Shown: positions 36,181 to 44,682, numbered from the stretch's first letter. The stretch: DNA of 64,000 bases from UBA2040 sp963977135 (GCA_963977135.1 CAXBNN010000001.1:643788-707787); one strand, 5' to 3'. Program-made: numbers and translations. The notes: a model not told the origin generated them from the sequence alone.

Positions 36181-37467
36181 CGTAAAACTAATAGAAGTTG
36201 TATCGTTACCATTTACAGTGTCAACAACGTTATTCGGTAGGTAAGTCCATGCTCTAATAACAGTTGAACCGTCAATCAAGGCATTCCCTAAAGTTACAGT
36301 TTGTGAATTTGGACCAACTCCGTTAACTGTGTCCAAAGGAGTAGTTAAGGTAAATGGAGTTTGTATAACGCCATTAATTGACCATCCGACAGTTAATGAA
36401 GATATTAAATTACTGCCTAAGTTATTAGCTACGGCTTGGATAGGGTATGTTCCTGTGCATGCAGGCGAGAATCCAAGAATGTTTGTAATTCCAGCATCAT
36501 TTGGAACTGAAGTCAAAGATTCAATAGTTACCATTCCATTTCCAGAATTAATTCCAGATAAGTTGTTTTGCATTAAGCCTGCGTTGAATGAACCACCGCC
36601 TCCACCAGCGTGATTAGGGCTTACTGAATTAATCTGACCAGCACCGCCGCCTGAATAGCCGCCTCCGCCGCCGCTGCCGCGAAATCCTGTTTGCCATGTA
36701 GCGCCACCGCCACCAAAACCTCCAGTTGCTCCTGGACCTGTTCCAGTTCCTCCTAGTCCACCATTTAAAAACGAATTACCTCCATTTCCAACCCCAACTG
36801 ATTGACAAATACTTTCTCCATTTGTAAGAAAGCCTCCTCCACCAGAACCTCTGTCCAGTGAACAACCAGTTACAGATTTACTTCCTCCATTTCCATTGAT
36901 TCCACCAATCCCATTAGGATTAGCAACACCAGCATCAATTTGGCCGTTATTTCCAGAAGTACCTGAATTACCATGACGAGTTACATAGGCATTGCTTGCC
37001 GAACCACCACCACCACCAGCGATAATTAATATGTCAGCTGAAGTCAATGCAGGGTTTGCTACTACAAATGTACCTCCACCGCCACCTACGGAATTAGGGT
37101 TGCCGGATTGAGTTTCTCCTTGTTGACCAACTAAAATACGAATGACTTGGCCTTGGGTCAATACAAAATCACCCTGCATAGATGCACCAAGACCGCCTTG
37201 AGCTCCTCCGCCTTGAGCTCCCATAGCGGTAATTCGATAGGTTCCCGTAGTAGGAACAGTCCAATATTGTATACCACCAGTAACGGTAACGCTACTTCCT
37301 ACACTAGTGCTTGAATATGTCGCAGTAGCTTGTGCTTGCGTTGGTCCAGCACTTCCAGTTGCACCACAGGATGTCAAAGTATAAGAAAGTTGAGACCACG
37401 ATGATCCGACTGAAAACAAGAATACAAGCAAAATGGCTGTATTCGAAAGAGTAAATTTTAATTTCAT
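35251..37467 (-). CDS. Glycine-rich, SprB-repeat, T9SS-exported protein (copy A)
   Basis: A 738-aa secreted protein. Signal peptide 1-26 (ends SSWSQ), then a glycine-rich domain resembling the ALK/LTK-type Gly-rich module with many GGGGG runs (about 50-310), a CARDB-like segment (NDAGITNILGFSPACTG), and SprB-type repeats (SCFGDSTGTSTLTISGGTPGY and VTGGTPGYTYLWSNAATT). The C-terminus is a T9SS type A sorting domain (IYPNPSNGHFTV... NGVYLVKV). Probably an adhesin or extracellular matrix protein. Residues about 430-738 are identical to the neighbouring paralogue. Confidence 0.88.
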   Translation of the reverse strand: MKLKFTLSNTAILLVFLFSVGSSWSQLSYTLTSCGATGSAGPTQAQATATYSSTSVGSSVTVTGGIQYWTVPTTGTYRITAMGAQGGGAQGGLGASMQGDFVLTQGQVIRILVGQQGETQSGNPNSVGGGGGTFVVANPALTSADILIIAGGGGGSASNAYVTRHGNSGTSGNNGQIDAGVANPNGIGGINGNGGSKSVTGCSLDRGSGGGGFLTNGESICQSVGVGNGGNSFLNGGLGGTGTGPGATGGFGGGGATWQTGFRGSGGGGGYSGGGAGQINSVSPNHAGGGGGSFNAGLMQNNLSGINSGNGMVTIESLTSVPNDAGITNILGFSPACTGTYPIQAVANNLGSNLISSLTVGWSINGVIQTPFTLTTPLDTVNGVGPNSQTVTLGNALIDGSTVIRAWTYLPNNVVDTVNGNDTTSISFTPMQVVPNFLSGINCNGGTNGVVQAGVINNAGGTMTYSWSTGINGNLLVGIGAGTYVLTGSNGTCTDTASFVMTHPPAIAYSDATTGVSCFGDSTGTSTLTISGGTPGYTVSWAAGGTGLTNNALPGGMNAFTITDNNSCQVTGSVNVTQPTALNLTSAVTPETLGSDGAVDLTVTGGTPGYTYLWSNAATTQDLSGLNSGTFNVTVTDANGCTSTLSAVVNSVVGINEKSDDFGISIYPNPSNGHFTVALANGDKNTSIEVFDVLGKKVFGKVNPSSNTKIELNVHNGVYLVKVTNGSNSYLERIVVKN

Positions 37468-37499
37468 AGAATTAGTTTTGTGTTATTATTAATAAAATG

Positions 37500-37547
37500 A
37501 AACACTTTATATGAGTTTTGAATAGATAAAAAAAATATAAAGTGTTT
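37500..37547 (-). promoter_or_regulatory. Perfect 13-bp inverted repeat upstream of copy A
   Basis: AAACACTTTATAT (37500-37512) and ATATAAAGTGTTT (37535-37547) are exact reverse complements 22 bp apart, starting 33 nt before the gene. The paralogue has a matching but weaker pair at a similar place. It may be an operator or a leader hairpin. Confidence 0.55.
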
Positions 37548-37668
37548 GAGATTTACAAGGTAGTGAATTTTTATCGCTCTTGAAAAAAAAAGTAAAAGGT
37601 TAATTTAAAAGATCTGACAACCTACTTATTGAAAAAACAGCTTGGTAAGTTGAGTTTTTGAAAAGCAC

Positions 37669-37703
37669 AAAAAAAGCTTGTTCATTTCTGAACAAGCTTT
37701 TTT
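37669..37703 (-). terminator. Bidirectional terminator, copy 2
   Basis: An exact copy of the hairpin at 35200-35234, here at the end of glycine-rich gene B. Confidence 0.9.
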
Positions 37704-38649
37704 AGTTTTAATTATAGAATTAGTTTTTCACAACAATTCGCTCTAGATAAGAGTTAGAACCATTAGTTACTTTAACTAAATAAACTCCGTTGTGAACATT
37801 CAATTCAATTTTTGTATTGGAGCTAGGGTTTACTTTTCCAAATACTTTCTTTCCAAGAACGTCAAATACCTCTATTGAAGTATTCTTGTCTCCATTGGCA
37901 AGTGCAACTGTGAAATGTCCATTGCTAGGATTCGGATAAATAGATATACCGAAGTCATCTGATTTTTCATTGATTCCTACAACAGAATTAACCACAGCGC
38001 TTAAAGTTGAAGTACAACCGTTTGCATCTGTTACTGTTACATTAAATGTTCCGCTGTTTAAGCCACTCAAATCTTGTGTTGTTGCCGCATTACTCCAAAG
38101 ATAAGTATAGCCAGGTGTTCCTCCAGTAACAGTAAGATCAACAGCACCATCACTTCCTAAAGTTTCAGGTGTAACAGCTGAGGTTAAATTCAAGGCTGTT
38201 GGTTGAGTTACATTTACAGAACCAGTTACCTGACAAGAATTGTTGTCTGTAATTGTGAATGCATTCATTCCACCTGGAAGAGCATTATTTGTTAATCCTG
38301 TTCCACCAGCAGCCCAAGATACTGTGTATCCGGGTGTTCCACCTGAAATCGTTAATGTTGAAGTTCCAGTAGAATCACCGAAGCAACTAACACCAGTTGT
38401 TGCATCTGAATATGCTATTGCTGGTGGGTGAGTCATAACAAAACTAGCGGTATCCGTACACGTTCCATTTGAACCTGTAAGAACGTACGTTCCCGCTCCA
38501 ATACCTACCAATAAATTACCATTTATCCCTGTTGACCATGAATAAGTCATTGTGCCTCCGGCATTATTTATGACACCAGCTTGCACAACTCCGTTTGTAC
38601 CGCCATTACAGTTAATTCCGCTTAAGAAATTAGGAACTACCTGCATTGG
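37669..38649. repeat. 981-bp identical direct repeat, copy 2
   Basis: Partner of 35200-36180. It covers the terminator and the 3' part of gene B; the sequence diverges immediately beyond 38649. Confidence 0.92.
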
Positions 38650-39882
38650 GATAATATTCATTGAGGTTGTATCGTTACCATTTACAGTGTCATTAACGTT
38701 GTTCGGTAAATATGTCCAAGCTTTAACGAGCGTTGAACCATCAATCAATACATTTCCTAATGTAACTATTTGTGAATTTGGGCCAACTCCGTTAACTGTG
38801 TCTAAAGAAGTTGTCAAGGTAAATGGAGTTTGAACCACACCATTTATAGACCAGCCAACTACTAATCCAGAAATAGCATTGTTACCGAAGTTGTTTGCTA
38901 CGGCTTGCACCGGGTATGTGCCAGTACAAGCTGGACTAAATCCAAGAATACTTGAAATACCTGCATCGTTTGGAACAGAAGTTAAAGGAGTAATAATTAC
39001 CATTCCATCTCCAATTTGAACCCCAGCAATATTTGCGGGCATTGTTCCACTGTTGAAGGATCCACCTCCGCCACCTGTTGAGCAGCAAGTAGAGCCGTTG
39101 TTTCCAGCACCACCACCGCTATAGCCGCCTCCGCCGCCAGCACGGAAATTATTCCAGCTTGTAGTTCCGCCGCCTCCGCCGAAACCACCGAAACCGTATA
39201 AAAAACCGCCTTCACCGCCATTTACAAAGGATTTCCCTCCTCCTGCAGCACCAAGTCCGTTTCCAAGAAGTCCACCACCACCGTGAGCGGATGAAGCTTC
39301 TCCGCCGCCGCCGCCAGCAGTTCCACCAGTTCCAGTTGTTGACCCTGCAACACCCGCAGATCCATTATTCGTGATTTGACCATCACAAGATGTGTTCCAT
39401 GAAGTACCGTGATTTCCGCCGCCTCCGCCAGCAACAACTATAGGGTTATTTGTCGAAGTTGTGACAAAAGTCCCACCGCCACCGCCGAATTGTGCGTTAT
39501 AGCCTGTTCCAGGATACAAATAATAGTCTCCTGCTTTTTGACCAACTAGAATTTTAAGTTGTTGGCCAGCTACAAGTGTGAATTCGCCGGAAATGTGAGC
39601 TCCACGACCTCCGAAAGATCCATATCCTTGTCCACCAAATGCTTCAATACGATACGCGCCTGATGCAGGAACAGTCCAGTATTGAATTCCTCCAGTAACT
39701 GTAACGTTACCAGCTAAATTTGTGCTAGAATAAGCCGCATTGGCTTGAGCTTGGGTTGGACCAATACTGCCAGTAACTCCGCATGAAGTAAAGTTGTAAA
39801 CTATCTGCGACCATGCTGATCCCGCAGTAAAAAGGAAGGCGCAGAGAATTGCTGCATTCGAAAATGTAAATTTAAATCTCAT
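37720..39882 (-). CDS. Glycine-rich, SprB-repeat, T9SS-exported protein (copy B)
   Basis: A 720-aa paralogue of the gene to its left with the same order: signal peptide (ends SAWSQ), Gly-rich ALK/LTK-like domain, NDAGISSILGFSPACTG segment, SprB-type repeats and T9SS sorting domain. Its N-terminal 410 residues have drifted (clearly related, many substitutions and indels in the Gly-rich region), while residues about 412-720 are identical to copy A. Pairwise selection on the N-terminus with a homogenised C-terminus is a likely history. Confidence 0.88.
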   Translation of the reverse strand: MRFKFTFSNAAILCAFLFTAGSAWSQIVYNFTSCGVTGSIGPTQAQANAAYSSTNLAGNVTVTGGIQYWTVPASGAYRIEAFGGQGYGSFGGRGAHISGEFTLVAGQQLKILVGQKAGDYYLYPGTGYNAQFGGGGGTFVTTSTNNPIVVAGGGGGNHGTSWNTSCDGQITNNGSAGVAGSTTGTGGTAGGGGGEASSAHGGGGLLGNGLGAAGGGKSFVNGGEGGFLYGFGGFGGGGGTTSWNNFRAGGGGGYSGGGAGNNGSTCCSTGGGGGSFNSGTMPANIAGVQIGDGMVIITPLTSVPNDAGISSILGFSPACTGTYPVQAVANNFGNNAISGLVVGWSINGVVQTPFTLTTSLDTVNGVGPNSQIVTLGNVLIDGSTLVKAWTYLPNNVNDTVNGNDTTSMNIIPMQVVPNFLSGINCNGGTNGVVQAGVINNAGGTMTYSWSTGINGNLLVGIGAGTYVLTGSNGTCTDTASFVMTHPPAIAYSDATTGVSCFGDSTGTSTLTISGGTPGYTVSWAAGGTGLTNNALPGGMNAFTITDNNSCQVTGSVNVTQPTALNLTSAVTPETLGSDGAVDLTVTGGTPGYTYLWSNAATTQDLSGLNSGTFNVTVTDANGCTSTLSAVVNSVVGINEKSDDFGISIYPNPSNGHFTVALANGDKNTSIEVFDVLGKKVFGKVNPSSNTKIELNVHNGVYLVKVTNGSNSYLERIVVKN

Positions 39883-39917
39883 AGAATTTGTTTTAATTAT
39901 GTAATATGTAATAAAAC

Positions 39918-39966
39918 AAAGACTTTAAATGAATTTTTATTTAATCAAAAAACATATAAAGCGTTT
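39918..39966 (-). promoter_or_regulatory. Imperfect inverted repeat upstream of copy B
   Basis: AAAGACTTTAAAT (39918-39930) and ATATAAAGCGTTT (39954-39966) match as reverse complements at 10 of 13 positions, 23 bp apart and 36 nt before the gene, the same geometry as upstream of copy A. Confidence 0.45.
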
Positions 39967-40029
39967 GCGTTCCACAAAATAGTAAATTTTTGAGAGTATG
40001 AAAAATTTGTAATTGCCGTTTAATTCAGG

Positions 40030-40082
40030 ATAACCCCTGCGCATAAGCTCTGGCCAAGGTTGTCACCGCATAGGCAGGTATT
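40030..40082 (+). other. GC-richer island upstream of the MFS gene
   Basis: About 50 nt richer in G and C than the flanking AT-rich DNA, with weak self-complementarity (CCTGC near 40037 with GCAGG near 40075, and a TGGCCA palindrome). No known riboswitch or RNA family is recognised and no reading frame is supported. Confidence 0.3.
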
Positions 40083-40130
40083 AAAAAAGAAATGAGTTAT
40101 TTTACAAAAAGTATTTAATTTTCAAATTAA

Positions 40131-41303
40131 ATGAAACAAATTTCTAGAACAGTTTGGGTTTTATCGCTAATTAGTCTTTTCACGGATACAGCTAGTGAAA
40201 TGCTTTACCCTATAATGCCAATTTATTTGGAAAGTATTGGGTTTTCGATTGTTCTAATAGGTGTTCTTGAGGGTATTGCTGAAGCTACTGCTGGATTGAG
40301 TAAAGGTTATTTTGGAAAACTTTCCGATAAAACAGGTAAGCGTTTGCCATTTGTACAACTTGGCTATACTATGAGTGCGTTTGCGAAACCGTTGATTGCG
40401 TTTTCTATTTTACCAATTTGGGTGTTTTTCTGTCGAACAATGGACCGATTTGGTAAAGGAATAAGAACAGGGGCGAGGGATGCAATGCTTGCGAGCGAAT
40501 CAAATGCCGAAAACAAGGGAAGAATTTTTGGATTTCACCGCTCTTTGGATACTTTGGGAGCAGTTTTGGGTCCAACATTGGCGCTAATCTATCTTTATTT
40601 CTATCCTGAAAATTATATCACATTATTTTATATTGCTTTTTTGCCTGGCTTGTTGGCCATTATTGCTAGTTTCTATTTGAAAGACAAATCAGCCAAAACG
40701 AACGGGGGACGAGAGAAGGTTAATTTTTTCTCATTCCTATCTTATTGGAAATCGAGTACCAAGGAGTACCGCAAGTTGATGATTGGACTTTTCGCTTTCG
40801 CATTATTCAATAGTTCGGACATATTTCTGCTACTAAAAGCAAAAGATGCAGGCCTTTCTGACACTATGGTCATAGGTATTTTTATCTTCTACAACTTGAT
40901 ATATGCACTTTTTGCATTGCCATTGGGTATTCTTTCTGATAAAATTGGGTTTAGAAAAATGTTCGTTTCAGGAATTTTTGTCTTTGCGCTCGTTTATTTT
41001 GGAATGAGTGCAGTCACGGATTGGATTTCAATTTCGTTTTTGTTCTTACTTTATGGAATATATGCTGCGGCGACACAAGGAATTGCCAAAGCATGGATAA
41101 GTAGTATTTCTAAAAAGGATGAGGTTGCAACTGCAATTGGTTTTTATACAGGAATAGAAAGTATTTTTACAATGATAGCAAGTGTTTTGGCCGGAATTCT
41201 GTGGTTCCAATTTGGAGCTTCTTTTACTTTCCTAATTACTGGTTTGGCATCTGTATTAGTGGTTTTATACTTTGCGTTAAGTTTTAAAGGACAACGAAAT
41301 TAA
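40131..41303 (+). CDS. MFS transporter
   Basis: A 390-aa major facilitator with 12 predicted membrane helices. The loop between helices 2 and 3 reads GYFGKLSDKTGKRLP, matching the MFS signature, and the repeat in the second half is LGILSDKIGFRK. The substrate is unknown; the short N-terminus and DRFGKGIRTGARDAML loop match a family of Bacteroidota MFS proteins annotated only as transporters. A single gene. Confidence 0.9.
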   Translation: MKQISRTVWVLSLISLFTDTASEMLYPIMPIYLESIGFSIVLIGVLEGIAEATAGLSKGYFGKLSDKTGKRLPFVQLGYTMSAFAKPLIAFSILPIWVFFCRTMDRFGKGIRTGARDAMLASESNAENKGRIFGFHRSLDTLGAVLGPTLALIYLYFYPENYITLFYIAFLPGLLAIIASFYLKDKSAKTNGGREKVNFFSFLSYWKSSTKEYRKLMIGLFAFALFNSSDIFLLLKAKDAGLSDTMVIGIFIFYNLIYALFALPLGILSDKIGFRKMFVSGIFVFALVYFGMSAVTDWISISFLFLLYGIYAAATQGIAKAWISSISKKDEVATAIGFYTGIESIFTMIASVLAGILWFQFGASFTFLITGLASVLVVLYFALSFKGQRN

Positions 41304-41489
41304 TTTTATAAGCTATAATATTAATTGTCAGATTCTAGAGGAAGATGGTGAATGCAAATGGTTGTTTTTACGCTTATTGGAATTATTAGTGACATACCAA
41401 TGTATGATTAGACTTGAGAAGATTATTTTAGATCATTATATTGTCTTATAATTAATATTATGTTAAATAGAATATTTGACTTGATATAA

Positions 41490-41511
41490 GAAAAGCGCCA
41501 TTACAGCGCCT
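41490..41511 (-). terminator. Weak terminator below the anti-sigma-like gene
   Basis: On the minus strand GCGC, a 7-nt loop and GCGC are followed by CTTTTC. The stem is only 4-5 bp, so the call is tentative. Confidence 0.3.
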
Positions 41512-41579
41512 CCTTGGATATGTTGAACTATACAAACCTTCTACTCCTTTCTCATGAGGTTAAAGATTTTAATACTTAA

Positions 41580-42809
41580 TTATTTAAATTTAATCTGTTT
41601 TGGATCTCCGAAATCCACGGCTTTACCAGACTCATCAATTCGCCAGATGATTGGATAGCTGAAGGATTCTCTTTTAGATTTGCTTATATAATAATACGAA
41701 TGCATTTTATCCCCAGCATCGTCAATTATAGTCATTTTGATGTCTAATTTACGAATACTGTTTCTTCTGAAAATTACATCGTATTTCAGTATTACACCAG
41801 CTTCTGTGGCTGCTAATTGCAAATCCTGCAGGCTTTCCTCGGTACTTAAATTATTGATGAATTGACTGACTGTCGATAGATTTTTGCCCGAATTACTATT
41901 TAACATAATAATTTCTTGACGGGTTTTATCATCATATCCTTCGGCAGATTCAGCATTTTTAAGCTCATCCTTTACAGCTTTAGCCATTAGTTTATCTACT
42001 TTCTCAATTGTGAGCGGCTTTTTACCATCATAAGTTATAGTTCTGCTATTATCGTTAAAATCTACAAACTCCCCTGCTCCGTTTGTTCTCCAGCGCATTT
42101 CGTGTTGAAAATTTGGCGAACTGATGTTTATTTTTGCTTTTTTAAAACCTCGTGCTCCATTTACTGCTCTCAAGCTATAATCGAGTTTTTTAATTCGGTT
42201 ATTTTTTATTTTGGCTACAAATACAAAGTCTATACCTGCCGTTTTTGCTTGACTTTTGATATCATTTAGCTCGGAATTTGTCGTGTTTTGAGTTATAATG
42301 TATGAAACGCTGATGGTATCACCATTTGTTTCTTTTTTTGAATGGACAGCCGGCAAGGTATTGATTATCGTATTCAAACTATACGTTGGGAATGGTTTAG
42401 GGTTTAAAGCGTTTATTATAGTTGAATGAGGCACTAAGCTGTTTAATTCGAGAGAGTTATCAATCGCTGAATTTAGAGATACAACTTTTAACTTGATTGA
42501 GCTCTGTTGTTTTGATAAAAGAGTTTGTTCGCTTTTAGCCAAAATAGATTCTTTTGCTTGAGTATTGGCAGAATTTAATACTAATACGGCACTTGTTAGA
42601 ATGGTGATTACAGTTACTGTCATAATGAAGAATTTAGTTTTAAATAGTGAACTTCCCAGTATCTTAAGCCCTGCGGCTGAACCAGCACCTACAGATGCTG
42701 CGGAAGCAAAAACAGCTTGTGTTTCCGAAAATAAATACGCTGGAGCTTGGTTTCTAGCGCTATGGAATAGCTTATCCAAGTTGCTATCGTTTATCATTTC
42801 GTTTTTCAT
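41580..42809 (-). CDS. Anti-sigma-like membrane protein with duplicated C-terminal domain
   Basis: A 409-aa protein with one membrane helix (about 55-77, IMTVTVITILTSAVLVL) and an N-terminal cytosolic part of about 50 residues. The periplasmic part has two copies of a domain: NSELNDIKSQAKTAGIDF... IKKLDYSL... MRWRTNGAGEFVDF and ESLQDLQLAATEAGVILKY... IRKLDIKM... IIWRIDESGKAVDF. Its start overlaps the upstream ECF sigma gene by 4 nt, the classic arrangement for a cognate anti-sigma factor. No zinc ASD motif (HxxxCxxC) is seen, so the anti-sigma role is inference. Confidence 0.75.
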   Translation of the reverse strand: MKNEMINDSNLDKLFHSARNQAPAYLFSETQAVFASAASVGAGSAAGLKILGSSLFKTKFFIMTVTVITILTSAVLVLNSANTQAKESILAKSEQTLLSKQQSSIKLKVVSLNSAIDNSLELNSLVPHSTIINALNPKPFPTYSLNTIINTLPAVHSKKETNGDTISVSYIITQNTTNSELNDIKSQAKTAGIDFVFVAKIKNNRIKKLDYSLRAVNGARGFKKAKINISSPNFQHEMRWRTNGAGEFVDFNDNSRTITYDGKKPLTIEKVDKLMAKAVKDELKNAESAEGYDDKTRQEIIMLNSNSGKNLSTVSQFINNLSTEESLQDLQLAATEAGVILKYDVIFRRNSIRKLDIKMTIIDDAGDKMHSYYYISKSKRESFSYPIIWRIDESGKAVDFGDPKQIKFK

Positions 42810-43330
42810 ATTGCAATATCTCCTCTCTTAAATTTGGATTCAAAACTGAGTACTTTTCTCAATTTTTCACGTCCTCGTTTCAGGCGTTGTTTCACATTCG
42901 ATTCAGACGTATCCTGAATTACTGCTATTTCTTTGATACTCATTCCAGATATTTCGAAAAGAATTATACTTTCTCTTTGCTCATAAGGAATCAATTTTAA
43001 CGCTTTGTGCAACAAATAAACTTCCGCATTGGCTTCGGTATTTGTATTTACATCGAAATGAAATGCACTTTGTTTTTCAAAAGCATCTGAATTTTCTTTC
43101 TTCTTCCTATTATCGTTGGCCAATATTCGCACAGCAATGCTGAACAAAAAGGATAGAAATGCTTCTTTAGCTCGCAAATCTTCAAATTTCTGAAAAGCAG
43201 TCAGCAAAGTTTCATTCATCAGATCTTTGAAATCCATGTCACCATAAACTCTCGCCCTACAGAATCGCTCAAACCGCGCATGCACTGGCTCGTATAGCTT
43301 TAAAAATTCTGTTTGTTTGACTTTACTCAT
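42806..43330 (-). CDS. ECF RNA polymerase sigma factor
   Basis: A 174-aa sigma-70-family ECF factor. Region 2 is seen as FKDLMNETLLTAFQKFEDLRAKEAFLSFLFSIAVRILAND, and region 4 as LKLIPYEQRESIILFEISGMSIKEIAVIQDTSESNVKQRLKRGREKL. The target promoter is unknown. It overlaps the membrane protein gene by 4 nt and presumably controls it and surface genes. Confidence 0.92.
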   Translation of the reverse strand: MSKVKQTEFLKLYEPVHARFERFCRARVYGDMDFKDLMNETLLTAFQKFEDLRAKEAFLSFLFSIAVRILANDNRKKKENSDAFEKQSAFHFDVNTNTEANAEVYLLHKALKLIPYEQRESIILFEISGMSIKEIAVIQDTSESNVKQRLKRGREKLRKVLSFESKFKRGDIAI

Positions 43331-43420
43331 GGTTTTTTCCTGCCTTATGATAGTTAGGTGTTACAGGAACGAATAAAGTTACATTGGAATTATAATTTTA
43401 ACCGAATATTCTCAAATTAA

Positions 43421-43458
43421 TGCGGAACGCGGATTGCGAATGACGGATTGCAGGATGG
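43421..43458. repeat. Short degenerate GCGGATTG-type repeat
   Basis: An array of imperfect 7-9-mers, with GCGGA, ACGCGGATTG, GACGGATTG and CAGGATGG following one another. It resembles the word-repeat structure in the ettA-pepD gap. No function can be assigned. Confidence 0.4.
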
Positions 43459-43488
43459 GTAAAGAAGCTGGTTCAGCAATGGGTTCTG

Positions 43489-43983
43489 CTAATCCATTTT
43501 CACACTAATTATTTTATTCAAAACAATATTATTAGGAATGGTAATGTGTTCACCATTTTCCAGTTCAATATGCATGAAAAACAAAGAGATTTTGAGTAGT
43601 TTTCCAGAAATTGGATAGTCTTTGTCAAGAATTTTTATCGGTTCACCGATGCGCAATGGATGTTTGAAAAACAAAACCATACTTGCCGTAATATTTGAAA
43701 GTACGGACCATTGAGCCAAAAATGCGATACCTAAAGCCGTTATTAAGGAAGAAATAAAAAATATTAGTTCTTTCGTATCTATGCTCCAAATGGCAATTAG
43801 GGCAATTATCCCCAAAATGCTTAAAAATGTATTGACAGTTTGGGCCATTAATCTTTTTCTATCTGGATTAAGATGCAGAGTTAGCGCCATTTTCCGTGTA
43901 GATTTTTGAAATAAATACCGTAACAGAAAAACAATAGCTAAAACGGATAAAGATTCAACAATCTGAACAAGATACGGATCCAT
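43489..43983 (-). CDS. Small MscS-family mechanosensitive channel-like protein
   Basis: A 164-aa protein. Three membrane helices (about 8-26, 48-68 and 72-92) end in the pore-like helix ALGIAFLAQWSVLSNITASMVLFFKHPLRIGE, followed by the short beta domain ISGKLLKISLFF... ITIPNNIVLNKII. It has the MscS core but lacks the long cytoplasmic alpha/beta domain of MscS, so it is a minimal form. Role in osmotic release is expected but not shown. Confidence 0.85.
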   Translation of the reverse strand: MDPYLVQIVESLSVLAIVFLLRYLFQKSTRKMALTLHLNPDRKRLMAQTVNTFLSILGIIALIAIWSIDTKELIFFISSLITALGIAFLAQWSVLSNITASMVLFFKHPLRIGEPIKILDKDYPISGKLLKISLFFMHIELENGEHITIPNNIVLNKIISVKMD

Positions 43984-44071
43984 GAGAATTTATTAAAAGT
44001 ACGTAGCAAAAGTACAATTATACTTCTCGAAAACAGATTTGGAAATAGTAAATAGTTGTTAAAGTAAATAG

Positions 44072-44104
44072 AAAAGTCGCCTTTGAGTTTTCAAAGACGA
44101 CTTT
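44072..44104 (-). terminator. Terminator of the rhodanese gene
   Basis: AAAGTCGCCTTTGA (44073-44086) pairs with TCAAAGACGACTTT (44091-44104) with one C/A mismatch, and the minus strand continues into a short T run. Confidence 0.75.
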
Positions 44105-44113
44105 CGAAATTCA

Positions 44114-44491
44114 TTATTTGTAAGCGTTATATCCGCCTTCAAGATTATATACATTTTTAAATCCAAGCTCCACAAGGATATCGGCTGCTTTAGCGGAACG
44201 CCCGCCAACTGCGCAATATACAATCATTGGTTTGCTTTTGTCGAAGTTCATTTTCTCAACTTTAGCTTTAAATTCCGGATCGAAATAATCCAATTCAGCA
44301 GCACTAGTAATTTTTCCTTGAGCAACTTCTTTTGCAGTACGAACATCAAGAATTTGTGCTTTCTTTTGTTTGTCGTAAGAGGATTTGAATTCCTTTTGCG
44401 TCATAGTTTTCACTTTAATAGTTTGACTGTTAGCACATCCTGATAAAAAAAGGAATGCAAAAAGAATATTTAAAAGAAAGAAGTTTTTCAT
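44114..44491 (-). CDS. Rhodanese-domain lipoprotein
   Basis: A 125-aa lipoprotein: lipobox LSGC at about residues 16-19, then a single rhodanese domain with ILDVRTAKE, YCAVGGRSA (active-site Cys in the CxxGxR loop) and a final LEGGYNAYK. Rhodanese domains transfer sulfur or bind sulfide and arsenate; here the location is the periplasmic face of a membrane. The gene has a TATTTTTG promoter box and its own terminator. Confidence 0.92.
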   Translation of the reverse strand: MKNFFLLNILFAFLFLSGCANSQTIKVKTMTQKEFKSSYDKQKKAQILDVRTAKEVAQGKITSAAELDYFDPEFKAKVEKMNFDKSKPMIVYCAVGGRSAKAADILVELGFKNVYNLEGGYNAYK

Positions 44492-44522
44492 ATTTAGTTA
44501 CTTTATTATTTAATTATAAGTT

Positions 44523-44530
44523 CAAAAATA
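44523..44530 (-). promoter_or_regulatory. -7 element of the rhodanese lipoprotein gene
   Basis: TATTTTTG on the minus strand, about 31 nt before the ATG at 44491; a TTG-rich stretch lies about 23 bp further up. Confidence 0.45.
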
Positions 44531-44682
44531 TTGTTTTTAAAGCACTCTTTGTGCAACAAACGTTACAATTGATATTTAGCAAATAATGTTCCATAATTTC
44601 AAAACATCCAATTAAAGGTAAAATTTAAAAATGAATCTTCTCAATCTACTCATGTCAATCATCAAAATCGTTGAATTGTGGT

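Noticed and set aside
36329..36613. Proline- and glycine-rich antisense open frames within the glycine-rich genes (also 38552-38833)
   Set aside because: They are the reverse complement of Gly codon runs, without start context or promoter, and are shadows of the real genes.
35771..38431. Two identical 63-aa antisense frames (35771-35962 and 38240-38431)
   Set aside because: They are identical because they lie in the 981-bp repeat, not because of a separate gene.
35251..39882. A CRISPR array or tandem repeat locus suggested by the repeated text
   Set aside because: There are only two long copies with coding content, and no short regular repeats with spacers.
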